This document shows, piece after piece, positions 20,348 to 28,649 of a stretch of DNA of 64,000 nt. The translations under genes and the position numbers were made by a program. Below the pieces are notes generated by a model, which did not search any database, was not told the DNA's origin, and worked only from the letters and a program-made list of their open reading frames with translations. The stretch comes from Spirosoma arboris (GTDB taxonomy: Bacteria > Bacteroidota > Bacteroidia > Cytophagales > Spirosomataceae): contig NZ_WPIN01000014.1 of the NCBI RefSeq assembly GCF_009754945.1, forward strand, positions 62,001 through 126,000. The letters run 5' to 3'. The stretch's first letter is position 1. The number at the start of each line of letters is the position of its first letter.

Positions 20348-20404
20348 AATAGAACGCAGATTTTTGTAATGACCATAACCGATCATAAAAATCTGCGTTC
20401 TATT
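20348..20404. terminator. Perfect 18-bp inverted repeat after the GH127 gene
   Basis: Arms 20348-20365 and 20387-20404 are exact reverse complements (aatagaacgcagattttt) around a 21-nt loop. The right arm ends three bases before the GH127 stop codon, so it probably terminates that gene; the repeated arm is AT-rich at the ends and GC-rich in the middle. Confidence 0.7.
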
Positions 20405-20407
20405 GAT

Positions 20408-22441
20408 TTAGTTTTGAATAACCGGAAACTGGGCAATACGTAGAGTCGTGCACCCGTAAGGCACCAGAATAACCTCCTCTTCCTGTTCAGCTTTCAGGTT
20501 ATAGATAGGGCTGTAAGGAATCGGCCCCGTCATCTCGCTATACAGTTGCCAGAACGGAATGCGCTTGGCTTTTAGCCGAATTTCAGACGGTGCATTTTCC
20601 AGATTCCAGGGATAATTGGCTACGGATTCTTTTTGAGTCACCTTAGCGGTTTGCGGCAGTTTCGTATCCGATACGTCTAGCAAGCCGTAGTTCCAGGGCG
20701 TTGTAGGACGCACTTCCGTATATTGATTTCCGTAGGCAATTGGATCTTTTTCGTTCTGGACGGTCTTCCACTCTTCGCCCATTTTCAGCGCGTAGGTTAG
20801 AGGTCCCCGCTCTACAGAGACCGAGTTTTCGTGCCACTGGTTTTTGAAAACGTGCATGGGTAAACGTAGCTCGACGACATCGCCCGATTTCCAGGCCCGA
20901 TTCAGGACCACAATCTGATTTCCAACTGACGTTTTAACCGGCTGACCATTCACCGAAATAGTTGCTTGTTTGCACCAGGCTGGAATCCGTACGTGGAAAG
21001 GAAACTTGATGGTGTTTACAGACTTATCAGTTGTCAGCGTAAACCGAATTAGTTCATTAAACGGGTAGGTCGTTTCTTCGGTGAACGTCACTTCGTTTCC
21101 ACCTGCTACGTACGCTTTCACCTGGCTAGGAGAATAAACCAATGCGGCTAAACCCTGATCGGCGGTAGCGTACCACAGACTTTGGGTAAACTTCGGCCAG
21201 CCCTGGTGCATATTGGACGTACAGCAAGGATAGCCGGTTAGTAAACCCACGCAACCATCGGTACCGCCATGATTCTGATCGAAGTTTCGTACATGCCGGG
21301 TGAGCATAACCTGATTGGCCTGTTGGAAATACTGACGCCCCATAAAATCGTCGCTTACCTGAGCAGGCAATGCATTAAAGGCGATTTTTTCCAACTGATC
21401 GGCAAAAGAAACGTTGCCAGTAATGCCAATCATGCTTTCCAGACTAAACATCATCTCCACCGCCGTGCATAGCTCTGAACCCTGAGTCGGGTTATTGCCA
21501 TGCAGGGCTTCGTCGCCCCCATATAAACCGTGCGCCATACCGTTATAATGGCGAATATCGGCGAGCCCTTTTTTTACTGCTTCCAGGTATTTTGGTTCAG
21601 CATGTTGCTGGTAATAAATCAACGGTTCTTTAATACCCTGCGCCAGATTGACGCAATGAATGCTTCCGGGTTGCGAGAGCATATTGGTATGCAGAAAGCC
21701 GTTGGTATAATCGAAAGTTTGTTTGTGAAGCAGATCGGCCAGCTTGAGTAGGAATGCATCGCCGGTCTGGTTATAGAGCCAGTAGACGATCATCAAATTG
21801 TCGCCAGCTCGATAGCGTGCCCAGAATGTCCAATGGTCGAGCGGAAATGTAGGTAACTGCTGCAATTGATACTTGAAGTAGTTGGTCATCAGCTTAATTA
21901 CTCGTGGATCGCCAGTGGCTGAGTGATACTGCTTCAGGATTTTAAGCATCACCATTTTGGGCCACCAGTCCTGGCAGTTGTCACGTTGTAAGCCTGCTTC
22001 GTGTGGGTAATCGGTCAAAGGGCCGAAGTATCCATTCGGTTGCTGACTATTGATGGCCCAGTCTACCCAGGGTTTCGTTTTGGCAATCAACTCCTTGTCA
22101 TCCAGCAGATAGGCGAGGGGCAATAGCCCGTCTATCCAATAGGGGCCGCGTTCCCACTGGTCTCCATCTCCACCGAGCCAACCATTTCGTTTGCCCATAA
22201 CCGACGGATAAAGTTCATCGAGCCTGCCGGAAGCTCCGGTTTTTTGCCTTAGAAGCATTTCCTTAAGCCAACCCTGCGCTTTGATCGCTCCCAGCGGTAA
22301 TTCGATATAGGGATTGGGGCGGAGAGGCTTTCGATTGTTCAGGTAAGTTCGGGAAAGGACAGGTTTGCTTACCGATTGAGGTTGGGCACTCGCGTGGATG
22401 GCCGTGACTAAGCCAATCAGACACAACAGGGTTAGGCGCAT
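20408..22441 (-). CDS. GH127-family beta-L-arabinofuranosidase (DUF1680)
   Basis: The 677-residue secreted protein has a signal peptide (MRLTLLCLIGLVTAIHASAQ). An (alpha/alpha)6 barrel catalytic domain spans about 40-450, followed by beta-sandwich domains. The family's zinc/catalytic cluster can be seen: E323-x-C325 (SELCTAVEMM) and the pair C406-C407 (GYPCCTSNMHQGWPKF), with spacing close to that known for the founding Bifidobacterium HypBA1 enzyme. Members release beta-L-arabinofuranose, or in related families other sugars, from plant glycans and glycoproteins. The gene is divergent from the esterase-cellulase fusion at 22676, so the two likely share a regulatory region and a plant-cell-wall role. 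Confidence 0.88.
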   Translation of the reverse strand: MRLTLLCLIGLVTAIHASAQPQSVSKPVLSRTYLNNRKPLRPNPYIELPLGAIKAQGWLKEMLLRQKTGASGRLDELYPSVMGKRNGWLGGDGDQWERGPYWIDGLLPLAYLLDDKELIAKTKPWVDWAINSQQPNGYFGPLTDYPHEAGLQRDNCQDWWPKMVMLKILKQYHSATGDPRVIKLMTNYFKYQLQQLPTFPLDHWTFWARYRAGDNLMIVYWLYNQTGDAFLLKLADLLHKQTFDYTNGFLHTNMLSQPGSIHCVNLAQGIKEPLIYYQQHAEPKYLEAVKKGLADIRHYNGMAHGLYGGDEALHGNNPTQGSELCTAVEMMFSLESMIGITGNVSFADQLEKIAFNALPAQVSDDFMGRQYFQQANQVMLTRHVRNFDQNHGGTDGCVGLLTGYPCCTSNMHQGWPKFTQSLWYATADQGLAALVYSPSQVKAYVAGGNEVTFTEETTYPFNELIRFTLTTDKSVNTIKFPFHVRIPAWCKQATISVNGQPVKTSVGNQIVVLNRAWKSGDVVELRLPMHVFKNQWHENSVSVERGPLTYALKMGEEWKTVQNEKDPIAYGNQYTEVRPTTPWNYGLLDVSDTKLPQTAKVTQKESVANYPWNLENAPSEIRLKAKRIPFWQLYSEMTGPIPYSPIYNLKAEQEEEVILVPYGCTTLRIAQFPVIQN

Positions 22442-22675
22442 AAATGGGTAAAACCAAGGTTAATCGTTGCCCATATTGGGTACGTAAAGAACAGCAAAGA
22501 AATAGGATAAGGTTATACTACTGATTAAACGCGAGAAGAGATTACTTGTACCGTTGGGTACAACCTACGACCGTTCGGGAGAAAAAGAAATGCATAAGTT
22601 AACTTTTTTACTTATTTACATATGGATGGGTGATTCATGTTACTGAAGTGGGTTGGGTAGACATAATGAGCTAGT

Positions 22676-25564
22676 ATGCGAGTCATCATAATTACTGTTT
22701 CTATACTAAGTGTGTTGGTTGTCCATATAGCCAGGTCGCAGAGCCCAGTTAATGGTACTGGGAATCTTAGTTCAGGTGGCCGAACCCGCACGTTCTCCTA
22801 TCATTTACCGACCAATATCCCCAAAGATAATCTGGCACTCGTCATTGGTTTCCATGGCGATGGCGGAACTGGGGCCGGATTTCAGGCGTATGCGGGCCTG
22901 GATGCACTTGCCAATGCACAGAATTTTATCACTGTTTATCCCGATGCCGTAACTGTCGGCGGGAGCATTCAATTCAATAAATACGCCGATACAGCACCCG
23001 GATTTGGTAAAGCAGGCGATACAAATGGGCCGAATCCTCCCGATCCCAATGCACCCGACGACGTTCTGTTTACAGCTGATCTCATCGATTATTTCGCGCA
23101 GAAGTACCGCATCAATCGGAATCGAGTGTACGTGACCGGGCACTCAGGAGGTGGGTATATGTGCTATTTCCTGAGCATGACGTTACCGAACAAAATCGCG
23201 GCTTTTGCACCGGTTGCGGCTAGTTTGTGGGGAAATAATGCGTATCTGAACACGTATTTTTCGGCTAATACCTACACCCCTGTTCCCGTTTTGCATATCC
23301 ACAGTAAAGGCGATCCTACGGTCGATGCGCCGATTATTCCTTACCCGAAAACACCCGCTTATGTATGGCCGCTATCGAACTACTCGGGCTTAAATTGTAC
23401 GAACTGGAGCTCCTACACAACAACGGCCTTTAATCCAAATGTAGACTCGTTAACTTTTTGTGGATCAGGTAAAAAGGTTATCCTGCTCATGACGAAAGAT
23501 GCGACGCATGGATGGAGCTCCCAGTTCAATGTGGCACAAACGATTTGGAATTTCGTTAAAGGATACCAACTAAACAGTTACCCTGAAATTGATAACCACC
23601 TGAAAGTTGATCAGTTTGGCTACTTGCCTCTGGCTAAGAAAATTGCCGTTATTAGTGGCCCACAAACGGGCTACAATGCAGCTGAAACGTTTACCCCATC
23701 CAGCTATTATCAAATCCGTAAAACAAATAATGATGCTGTAGTTTTCCGAGGAGCACCCGTGGCCTGGAATGGAGGGACTACACATACGCAATCGGGCGAC
23801 AAAGCCTGGTGGTTCGATTTTTCGGCTGTTCAGGAAGCGGGCCAATATTATGTCTATGATTCGCTTCAGCGTAAACGCTCTTACACATTTGAGATCAGCA
23901 ATACGGTCTACCAACCCGTGTTGAAACAGGCTGCCCGTGTTTTCTTCTATCAACGGAGTGGTTTTGCTAAACAAACACCCTACGCAGAAACACCCTGGAC
24001 TGACGGTGCTGCCTTTCTGGGCGCTCAACAGGATACTGATTGTCGGCTGGTGAGCAATACGGCAGCGGCTACCTCGCTGGATTTACAGGGGGGCTGGTTC
24101 GATGCAGGCGATTACAACAAATACGTACCGTTTACCTATGGCCCTCTTGTCGATATGTTACTGGCCTATCAGGAAAATCCCGCAGCCTGGACCGATGATT
24201 TCAACATCCCGGAATCAGGGAATGGCATTCCCGATTTACTGGACGAAGTAAAGTGGGAACTCGACTGGTTGCGTCGTATGCAACAACCCAATGGGTCGCT
24301 GCTTCATAAAGTATCGGTGACGGACTTTAGCGCGACTTCACCACCCAGTGCGGATACACACCCTCGACGCTACGGAGCAGCCAGTACAGATGCCACCGCC
24401 ACAGGTGCCGCCGTATTTGCGCTGGCAGCTATTCAGTTTAAATCGTTGAGTAATCCGCAGATGCAGACCTATGGGAACACCCTGCAAACCGCGGCCATCA
24501 AAGCGTTCAACTGGGCAGACACTAACTCGGCAGTACTCTTTAACAATACGGGTTTCCAAAGTGTGGCGGCTACATACGCCGATCATGATCGGCTGGCACG
24601 ACGAGTAGCCGCAGCTGCTTTTCTATATGTGCTCACCGGCGATAATACATACAGGATGTTTTTCGATGCGCATTATAATCAGATTCACCTGATTCAGTGG
24701 GGATTTGCTTATCCGTTTGAGGCTACTTATCAGGATGCGTTGCTGTATTATGCCCGTGCTCCGGGTGCTACGACCAGCGTTAAAAACGCGATTTTATCTG
24801 CCTACACAACTAGCCTTAAAACGAGTAACAGTGATAATTTGCCCGCTTATCTGAGTCAATCGGATGCCTATCGCGCTTTTCTGAAAAACGATAATTATAC
24901 CTGGGGCAGTAATGAAACGAAAGCTCACCAGGGAAATATGTTTTTTTCGATGAATACCTATAGTCAGGATGCTGTCAACAAAACGAATTATCGAGATGCA
25001 GGCATGGGTTTTATTCATTACCTGCATGGCGTGAATCCCACTTCCTATTGTTACCTGACCAACATGAGTGCTTACGGGGGTGAATTTTCGGCTCCAACAA
25101 TGTATCATTCCTGGTTTGGTGATGGAACCGTCTTCGATTTTAATCCGCCACCGGCTTACCTGATGGGCGGGGCCAACCCAACCTACACGCCCGATGCGGC
25201 TTACTCGGGGCCAGTGATTAGCCCACCGCAAAACCAGCCGATCCAGAAATCCTACAAAGCCTGGAATACAAGCTACCCCGAAAACTCATGGCAACTTAAT
25301 GAGCCAGCCATTTATTCGCAGGGAGCTTACCTTCGACTACTTGCTCAGACGATGTGTTATACCGATATGATAACCAGCGTAAAATCAGGCAATTGGAATG
25401 ATGCAACGACTTGGACATGCGGACGAGTCCCGTCGATTACAGACCGTGTTTTGATCCAACAAAGTCATGTCGTTATAGTCGATATGGTCGTCAACGCCAA
25501 AAAGTTGGAACTGAAAGGAAAGCTTACGTATATAAACGGCGGAAAGCTTAATCTAGGAAACTGA
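22676..25564 (+). CDS. Bifunctional CE1-type esterase / GH9 cellulase fusion
   Basis: The 962-residue secreted enzyme begins with signal peptide MRVIIITVSILSVLVVHIARS. Residues about 30-297 form an alpha/beta-hydrolase of the PHB-depolymerase/feruloyl-esterase (CE1) type: nucleophile S157 in GHSGGG, candidate acid D213 (KGDPT) and His278 (THGW). Residues about 305-410 are the Ig-like domain typical of GH9 enzymes (VDQFGYLP...). Residues about 411-895 are a GH9 (alpha/alpha)6 barrel with D476-A-G-D479-Y as base/nucleophile motif and E876 in NEPAIYSQG as general acid. The last 60 residues (SGNWNDATTWTCGRVPS...) form a short G8-like beta domain seen at the ends of many secreted Bacteroidetes proteins. 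Ester removal and beta-1,4-glucan cleavage in one chain would suit acetylated or feruloylated plant walls. Functions are inferred from motifs. Confidence 0.88.
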   Translation: MRVIIITVSILSVLVVHIARSQSPVNGTGNLSSGGRTRTFSYHLPTNIPKDNLALVIGFHGDGGTGAGFQAYAGLDALANAQNFITVYPDAVTVGGSIQFNKYADTAPGFGKAGDTNGPNPPDPNAPDDVLFTADLIDYFAQKYRINRNRVYVTGHSGGGYMCYFLSMTLPNKIAAFAPVAASLWGNNAYLNTYFSANTYTPVPVLHIHSKGDPTVDAPIIPYPKTPAYVWPLSNYSGLNCTNWSSYTTTAFNPNVDSLTFCGSGKKVILLMTKDATHGWSSQFNVAQTIWNFVKGYQLNSYPEIDNHLKVDQFGYLPLAKKIAVISGPQTGYNAAETFTPSSYYQIRKTNNDAVVFRGAPVAWNGGTTHTQSGDKAWWFDFSAVQEAGQYYVYDSLQRKRSYTFEISNTVYQPVLKQAARVFFYQRSGFAKQTPYAETPWTDGAAFLGAQQDTDCRLVSNTAAATSLDLQGGWFDAGDYNKYVPFTYGPLVDMLLAYQENPAAWTDDFNIPESGNGIPDLLDEVKWELDWLRRMQQPNGSLLHKVSVTDFSATSPPSADTHPRRYGAASTDATATGAAVFALAAIQFKSLSNPQMQTYGNTLQTAAIKAFNWADTNSAVLFNNTGFQSVAATYADHDRLARRVAAAAFLYVLTGDNTYRMFFDAHYNQIHLIQWGFAYPFEATYQDALLYYARAPGATTSVKNAILSAYTTSLKTSNSDNLPAYLSQSDAYRAFLKNDNYTWGSNETKAHQGNMFFSMNTYSQDAVNKTNYRDAGMGFIHYLHGVNPTSYCYLTNMSAYGGEFSAPTMYHSWFGDGTVFDFNPPPAYLMGGANPTYTPDAAYSGPVISPPQNQPIQKSYKAWNTSYPENSWQLNEPAIYSQGAYLRLLAQTMCYTDMITSVKSGNWNDATTWTCGRVPSITDRVLIQQSHVVIVDMVVNAKKLELKGKLTYINGGKLNLGN

Positions 25565-25580
25565 CAACCAACGGCAATAG

Positions 25581-25916
25581 CTATCCATGCGTAGCCACGA
25601 TGTCTGGCGTCTCTGCTACTTTATCGATAAGGTCAATTTTTGAAACCGATACAACCAACGTTGCCAGGGCATTTTTAGAACGTTCGTCAACCATCAACAC
25701 CCAATCTGTTTTGTCAACTCGATGCGTTTTATGTCCGATAGGGTTGTGAACGGTGGCATTGGTAGCCTCCCGACGGGCTAGTGTCATATTGATGGTATCC
25801 CCTTCTTTAAACGTAGGTACAAAGCTGAAATAGCCATCAGCAATCACCTTCCCTGATTTGTTTTCAGATGCGGACTCAAAAAAGATAACTTTCAGATTTT
25901 CGGATTGACTGGCCAT
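25581..25916 (-). CDS. Conserved-looking hypothetical protein
   Basis: The 111-residue protein has no signal peptide or membrane segment. It starts MASQSENLKVIFFESAS and is predicted to be mostly beta-strand, with KGDTINMTLARREATN-like and WVLMVDERSKN segments. It ends in VATHG. I do not recognise the family. It lies tail to tail with the cellulase fusion, 16 bp apart, and upstream of the tRNA-Arg on the opposite strand. The amino-acid composition is normal for a real protein, and the start is the only ATG that gives full length. Function is unknown. Confidence 0.5.
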   Translation of the reverse strand: MASQSENLKVIFFESASENKSGKVIADGYFSFVPTFKEGDTINMTLARREATNATVHNPIGHKTHRVDKTDWVLMVDERSKNALATLVVSVSKIDLIDKVAETPDIVATHG

Positions 25917-26042
25917 TTGTATGTAGTGAAATTAAGGATGCTAACACTTACCTAACTGCCTAAACACGTTAAATGTTATGGGTATCCGTTCAATCTGCCT
26001 TGCCCGAAGGTAATCCGATGAATTAATATTGATGCGCTGGTT

Positions 26043-26074
26043 TTTGCAAAACAGCCGCAATCAGCGTACTTTTG
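26043..26074 (+). promoter_or_regulatory. Bacteroidetes-type promoter of tRNA-Arg
   Basis: A -33 element TTTG (26043-26046) is followed after 20 nt by the -7 element TACTTTTG (26067-26074, consensus TAnnTTTG). The tRNA begins 12 nt further on, so the transcript would start only a few bases before it. Spacing and both elements match the known Bacteroidetes housekeeping promoter. A 9-bp inverted repeat (26052-26060 / 26072-26080) overlaps the -7 element. Confidence 0.8.
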
Positions 26075-26086
26075 CGGCTGAAAAAT

Positions 26087-26160
26087 GGTCCCGTAGCTCA
26101 GCTGGATAGAGCATCTTCCTTCTAAGAAGGCGGTCATTGGTTCGAATCCAATCGGGATCA
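26087..26160 (+). tRNA. tRNA-Arg (anticodon TCT)
   Basis: A 74-nt cloverleaf can be drawn: acceptor ggtcccg/cgggatc (one G-U) with discriminator A at 26160, D-arm gctc/gagc, anticodon arm tcttc/gaagg around loop cttctaa with anticodon TCT, five-base variable loop, and T-arm attgg-ttcgaat-ccaat. CCA is not encoded. A strong promoter precedes it and a terminator follows. An AT-rich patch of accessory genes begins downstream. Confidence 0.96.
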
Positions 26161-26166
26161 CATTGA

Positions 26167-26204
26167 AAAAAAGCTAGTTAACTTATTTGTTGACTAGCTT
26201 TTTT
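26167..26204 (+). terminator. Intrinsic terminator of tRNA-Arg
   Basis: Arms 26167-26178 and 26193-26204 (aaaaaagctagt/actagctttttt) are exact reverse complements with a 14-nt loop and a trailing T-rich stretch. It lies seven bases after the tRNA. Confidence 0.85.
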
Positions 26205-26328
26205 GTTTTAGGTACAACAAATGATATGTGTCCTGGCTAATATGGTGGTTATATGCTACATCTTTAACTAACCGAAAATTTAACCAATACATTAAAGAAT
26301 TAGGTGAAAAGGCTGATTTTCAATAGCT

Positions 26329-26795
26329 ATGGCCAACGATTTGCAGTTTGATAAATTGGGCTATCTGACCCCCTATAGCGCAATAACAACCAATATAGAA
26401 ACGCTTGAAAGAATATTTGTAGATGGATTTATAGATTCGACTACCCGCCGAAACTTGTTCGATGCCTATCAACAGTACAATACACAAATAAAGAACAATT
26501 TGCCAGACGGGGAGGTATTTACGGGAGTTTTGTAACTCGCAAAAGAAACCCAAACGATATTGATATGGTAACGTTTATTGACTTTAGGCGCTATGAACAA
26601 TATGAGCCATTTTTTGACAGTTTACGGCAATTACACTATTTGCGTAAGACTGATGTTGACGGGTATTTCGTTCGGGTTTACCCCGCCGATCATCCGAATT
26701 ACAGGTTGTTTGACCTTGACCGGGCCGATTGGAGTTTTCGATTTAATACGCCCAAACCAAAGGGCAATAAAGGATTCTTGGAACTAACCTACTGA
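26329..26795 (+). pseudogene. DUF6932-type nucleotidyltransferase, frameshifted
   Basis: Two adjacent open frames (26329-26535 and 26565-26795) read as one protein of about 155 residues if one base is added near 26523. The first frame ends EVFTGVL-stop. Reading the next frame from 26523 gives GSFVTRKRNPNDIDMV, the G-S-x(n)-D-x-D core of the nucleotidyltransferase fold as in DUF6932 proteins. The upstream part (F-V-D-G-F...R-x-x-L-F-x-x-Y) and downstream part also fit this small family. The shift falls at a GGG run (acgggag), so a one-base deletion is likely; no canonical slippery heptamer is seen. Family role is unknown; related nucleotidyltransferases act as toxins or antitoxins. The next gene starts 4 bases after its stop. 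Confidence 0.7.
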
Positions 26796-26798
26796 CCA

Positions 26799-27053
26799 AT
26801 GGAAATCTATGAACATTTAAACGACAATCAACCGGCAAATGCTGATGAACGGGCCGCAATGGTTGCCCGGTTGCTTGACTTAATAGAACGCACAAACGCG
26901 GCTATAGACCGACATACAGTTCAGGAGAAACCCGACCAGTTAGCTATTCGGCAGTATACCGAACTACGGGACGAATACGTACGGGAGTTTGCGGATTTGG
27001 TGCAACCTATCGGATTAGTTGTTCAGGTACCGCCAAATCGTCAGGCAGCATAA
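26799..27053 (+). CDS. Small helical protein, partner of the nucleotidyltransferase
   Basis: The 84-residue acidic protein is predicted almost fully alpha-helical (ADERAAMVARLLDLIERTNA... YTELRDEYVREFADLV). Its start codon lies four bases after the stop of the nucleotidyltransferase frame, so the two form an operon. I do not recognise the family and see no DNA-binding motif. The tight pairing with a small nucleotidyltransferase resembles a toxin-antitoxin or regulator layout, but this is inference only. It stays fully open even though its upstream neighbour is frameshifted. Confidence 0.5.
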   Translation: MEIYEHLNDNQPANADERAAMVARLLDLIERTNAAIDRHTVQEKPDQLAIRQYTELRDEYVREFADLVQPIGLVVQVPPNRQAA

Positions 27054-27244
27054 ATTACAATAACTGGAATGCATTAAATTATACCATTGTGATGCGCTTA
27101 ATATCGGCAATATGTTTTGTTGTTTAAAAAAATAAAAGTATCCTTTGGGGTACTGTGGGTTTGATTCCCTCGCTATCTGCATTATTTTACAATCTAGTAT
27201 AACCTTATAATCTGACTGACTACTAATTAACGACCAAACCAAAT

Positions 27245-27709
27245 ATGGCCAAGTCAATAAACTATTATGATCGTGCTCAATTAGCTAAGAGAAGAATACT
27301 GCATCCAGATTCAAAGACATTCAATTTGGACAAAGTAATTCAGCTAACTGGGCTAATTATTGAGAGAAGACTAGAGTGGGATATAGAGTGTCACACCGAC
27401 GATATTACTACATCATTAAAAGAGGTATTTAATGTAGAAACTACATTTTTTAATTTATCTTATCCTCCAGAAATGGAGCAAAATGGTGATGATGAGTACT
27501 ATAGTTTTGACTTTGATTTGCAAGAATGGTACATACTTATGCTCAATCTTGATAAAGAATTGAGAGAGATGTTTCAGAGTAAAAACGAGTCAATATTACA
27601 AAATCGAGAGGCTGCATATTTGATGGATAATCTAGTTAACCTCATCTTACCAACGTTCACTGACGTGCATGAAAGTTGTTTAAAAGTATGGGGAGATATT
27701 TTTTTGTAG
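27245..27709 (+). CDS. Hypothetical protein, ORF A of a frameshift-linked pair
   Basis: The 154-residue protein has no signal peptide. It begins MAKSINYYDRAQLAKRRIL and has an acidic middle with aromatic residues (NGDDEYYSFDFDLQEWYILML). I do not recognise the family. The stop at 27707-27709 follows directly on a T-TTT-TTG heptamer (27700-27706). The next frame overlaps by 34 nt and would continue the protein to about 320 residues after a -1 shift or one-base insertion. Codon use is AT-rich compared with most genes in the window, which suggests transfer. It may be a full small protein, the first half of a frameshift product, or half of a decayed gene. Confidence 0.5.
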   Translation: MAKSINYYDRAQLAKRRILHPDSKTFNLDKVIQLTGLIIERRLEWDIECHTDDITTSLKEVFNVETTFFNLSYPPEMEQNGDDEYYSFDFDLQEWYILMLNLDKELREMFQSKNESILQNREAAYLMDNLVNLILPTFTDVHESCLKVWGDIFL

Positions 27710-28215
27710 ATGGAGTAAGGCATTACAGAGAGCCTAAAACTAAAATAGAGCTAGAAAATGTAGAATATTCTTCCATCCTGTTAAATGCCCTTTCATCATG
27801 GGCGCTGAAGATTATAGAAAACGTCAAATTCTATTCCCCCGAAGTGTATGAAAGACATAGACAGCAAATAGAACATTACTTCAGGTTTACAAATGGGTTA
27901 CTTATTGATCCTATCTCAGATAAAGCAGAATTTAGTGCAAGGCAAATAAATGATACCCCCACCAAAGACCAAGTCTTATTACTAAATGAGTTAGGTGTTT
28001 TTGACATACCGTCTATTAAAAATCTAACTACTGAGAATAAAGGCAAACTATTCGCCCGGTTATTAAATCGTAATGAGAAGAACGTAACTGAGTGTATACG
28101 CAATTGCGATCCCAAAGGCAACAGACAGGCAGCAGATAATCCTTACATCTACGCAAATAAAGTAAGCTCTATAAATCAATTACTAGCAAGTCTAGGCTTC
28201 TTTACAAAGTTGTAG
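27676..28215 (+). CDS. Hypothetical protein, ORF B of a frameshift-linked pair
   Basis: The open frame can begin at TTG 27676 or ATG 27688, both inside ORF A, and gives up to 179 residues. The likely coding part starts at the joined reading ...FFVDGVRHYREPKTK. The C-terminal half (about 105-179) has a helical pattern, VLLLNELGVFDI ... KGKLFARLLNRNEKNVTECIRNC, ending INQLLASLGFF. I associate this pattern with the ends of hypothetical proteins carried on Bacteroidetes mobile elements, but I cannot name a domain. The absence of a good independent start supports translation as an extension of ORF A. It is AT-rich like ORF A. Confidence 0.5.
   Translation: MFKSMGRYFFVDGVRHYREPKTKIELENVEYSSILLNALSSWALKIIENVKFYSPEVYERHRQQIEHYFRFTNGLLIDPISDKAEFSARQINDTPTKDQVLLLNELGVFDIPSIKNLTTENKGKLFARLLNRNEKNVTECIRNCDPKGNRQAADNPYIYANKVSSINQLLASLGFFTKL
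27700..27706 (+). other. T-TTT-TTG slippery heptamer before a stop codon
   Basis: In the frame of ORF A the codons read ATT TTT TTG TAG, so the heptamer T TTT TTG is in the exact phase for -1 frameshifting and a stop follows at once. After a -1 slip translation continues as GTA GAT GGA into ORF B for about 170 codons. A single missing T would look the same. Only a weak AGGC/GCCT stem is visible downstream. Confidence 0.45.
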
Positions 28216-28283
28216 CCCCTATATAACCCACTACACGCATTCAGACCCACCAACTTTGAGCCGTACTAAATCAACTACGGCCC

Positions 28284-28649
28284 ATGTTACGCAACACATT
28301 TACACGAATACAGGAAATAAAACCGGGAAGTATAATTCTAATTAAATTACAACAGGCTGACGGTGGCCCTAAACAACGTCCAGCAATAGTTTTGAAACAG
28401 ATGCCTGGCTATGGTGATTTTTTGGTTTGTGGCATTTCTTCCAGGCTACAACAAACAATACCAGAGTTTGACGAAGTATTAAGATCTAACTCCATAAACG
28501 GGCTTAAAGTAACGTCTGTTATACGATTAGGATTCCTGGACGTAATACCAGCTAAACATATTGTTGAAGTTATTGGCCGGGTTCCTGACGTGCTATATAA
28601 TAGCTTACTTCAACGATTAGCCGACTACCTTAAACAGATAGAAACCTGA
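28284..28649 (+). CDS. PemK/MazF-family toxin-like protein
   Basis: The 121-residue protein has the PemK/MazF fold pattern: an opening strand IKPGSIILIKL, the loop with KQRPAIVLK (the conserved RPxxVl segment), and SVIRLGFLDVIPAKHIV, followed by a C-terminal helix. Family members cleave mRNA and are neutralised by an antitoxin usually encoded just upstream. Here the preceding gene is the unrelated ORF B, 68 bp away, and no AbrB- or MetJ-type antitoxin is visible on either side, so it is an orphan or ORF B acts as antitoxin. It closes the AT-rich patch beside tRNA-Arg. Family moderately sure; activity inferred. Confidence 0.7.
   Translation: MLRNTFTRIQEIKPGSIILIKLQQADGGPKQRPAIVLKQMPGYGDFLVCGISSRLQQTIPEFDEVLRSNSINGLKVTSVIRLGFLDVIPAKHIVEVIGRVPDVLYNSLLQRLADYLKQIET

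Noticed and set aside
25976..26161. Open frame on the minus strand over the tRNA
   Set aside because: It is the antisense of tRNA-Arg, so it is a shadow.
26329..26535. Complete small protein of 68 residues
   Set aside because: The family motif continues in the next frame, so this is better read as the first half of a frameshifted gene.
27140..27168. Possible tRNA 3' end (gggtttgattccc)
   Set aside because: The T-arm has a mismatch, there is no CCA or matching acceptor arm, and the sequence does not match the tRNA-Arg end, so it is not an attachment site I can support.
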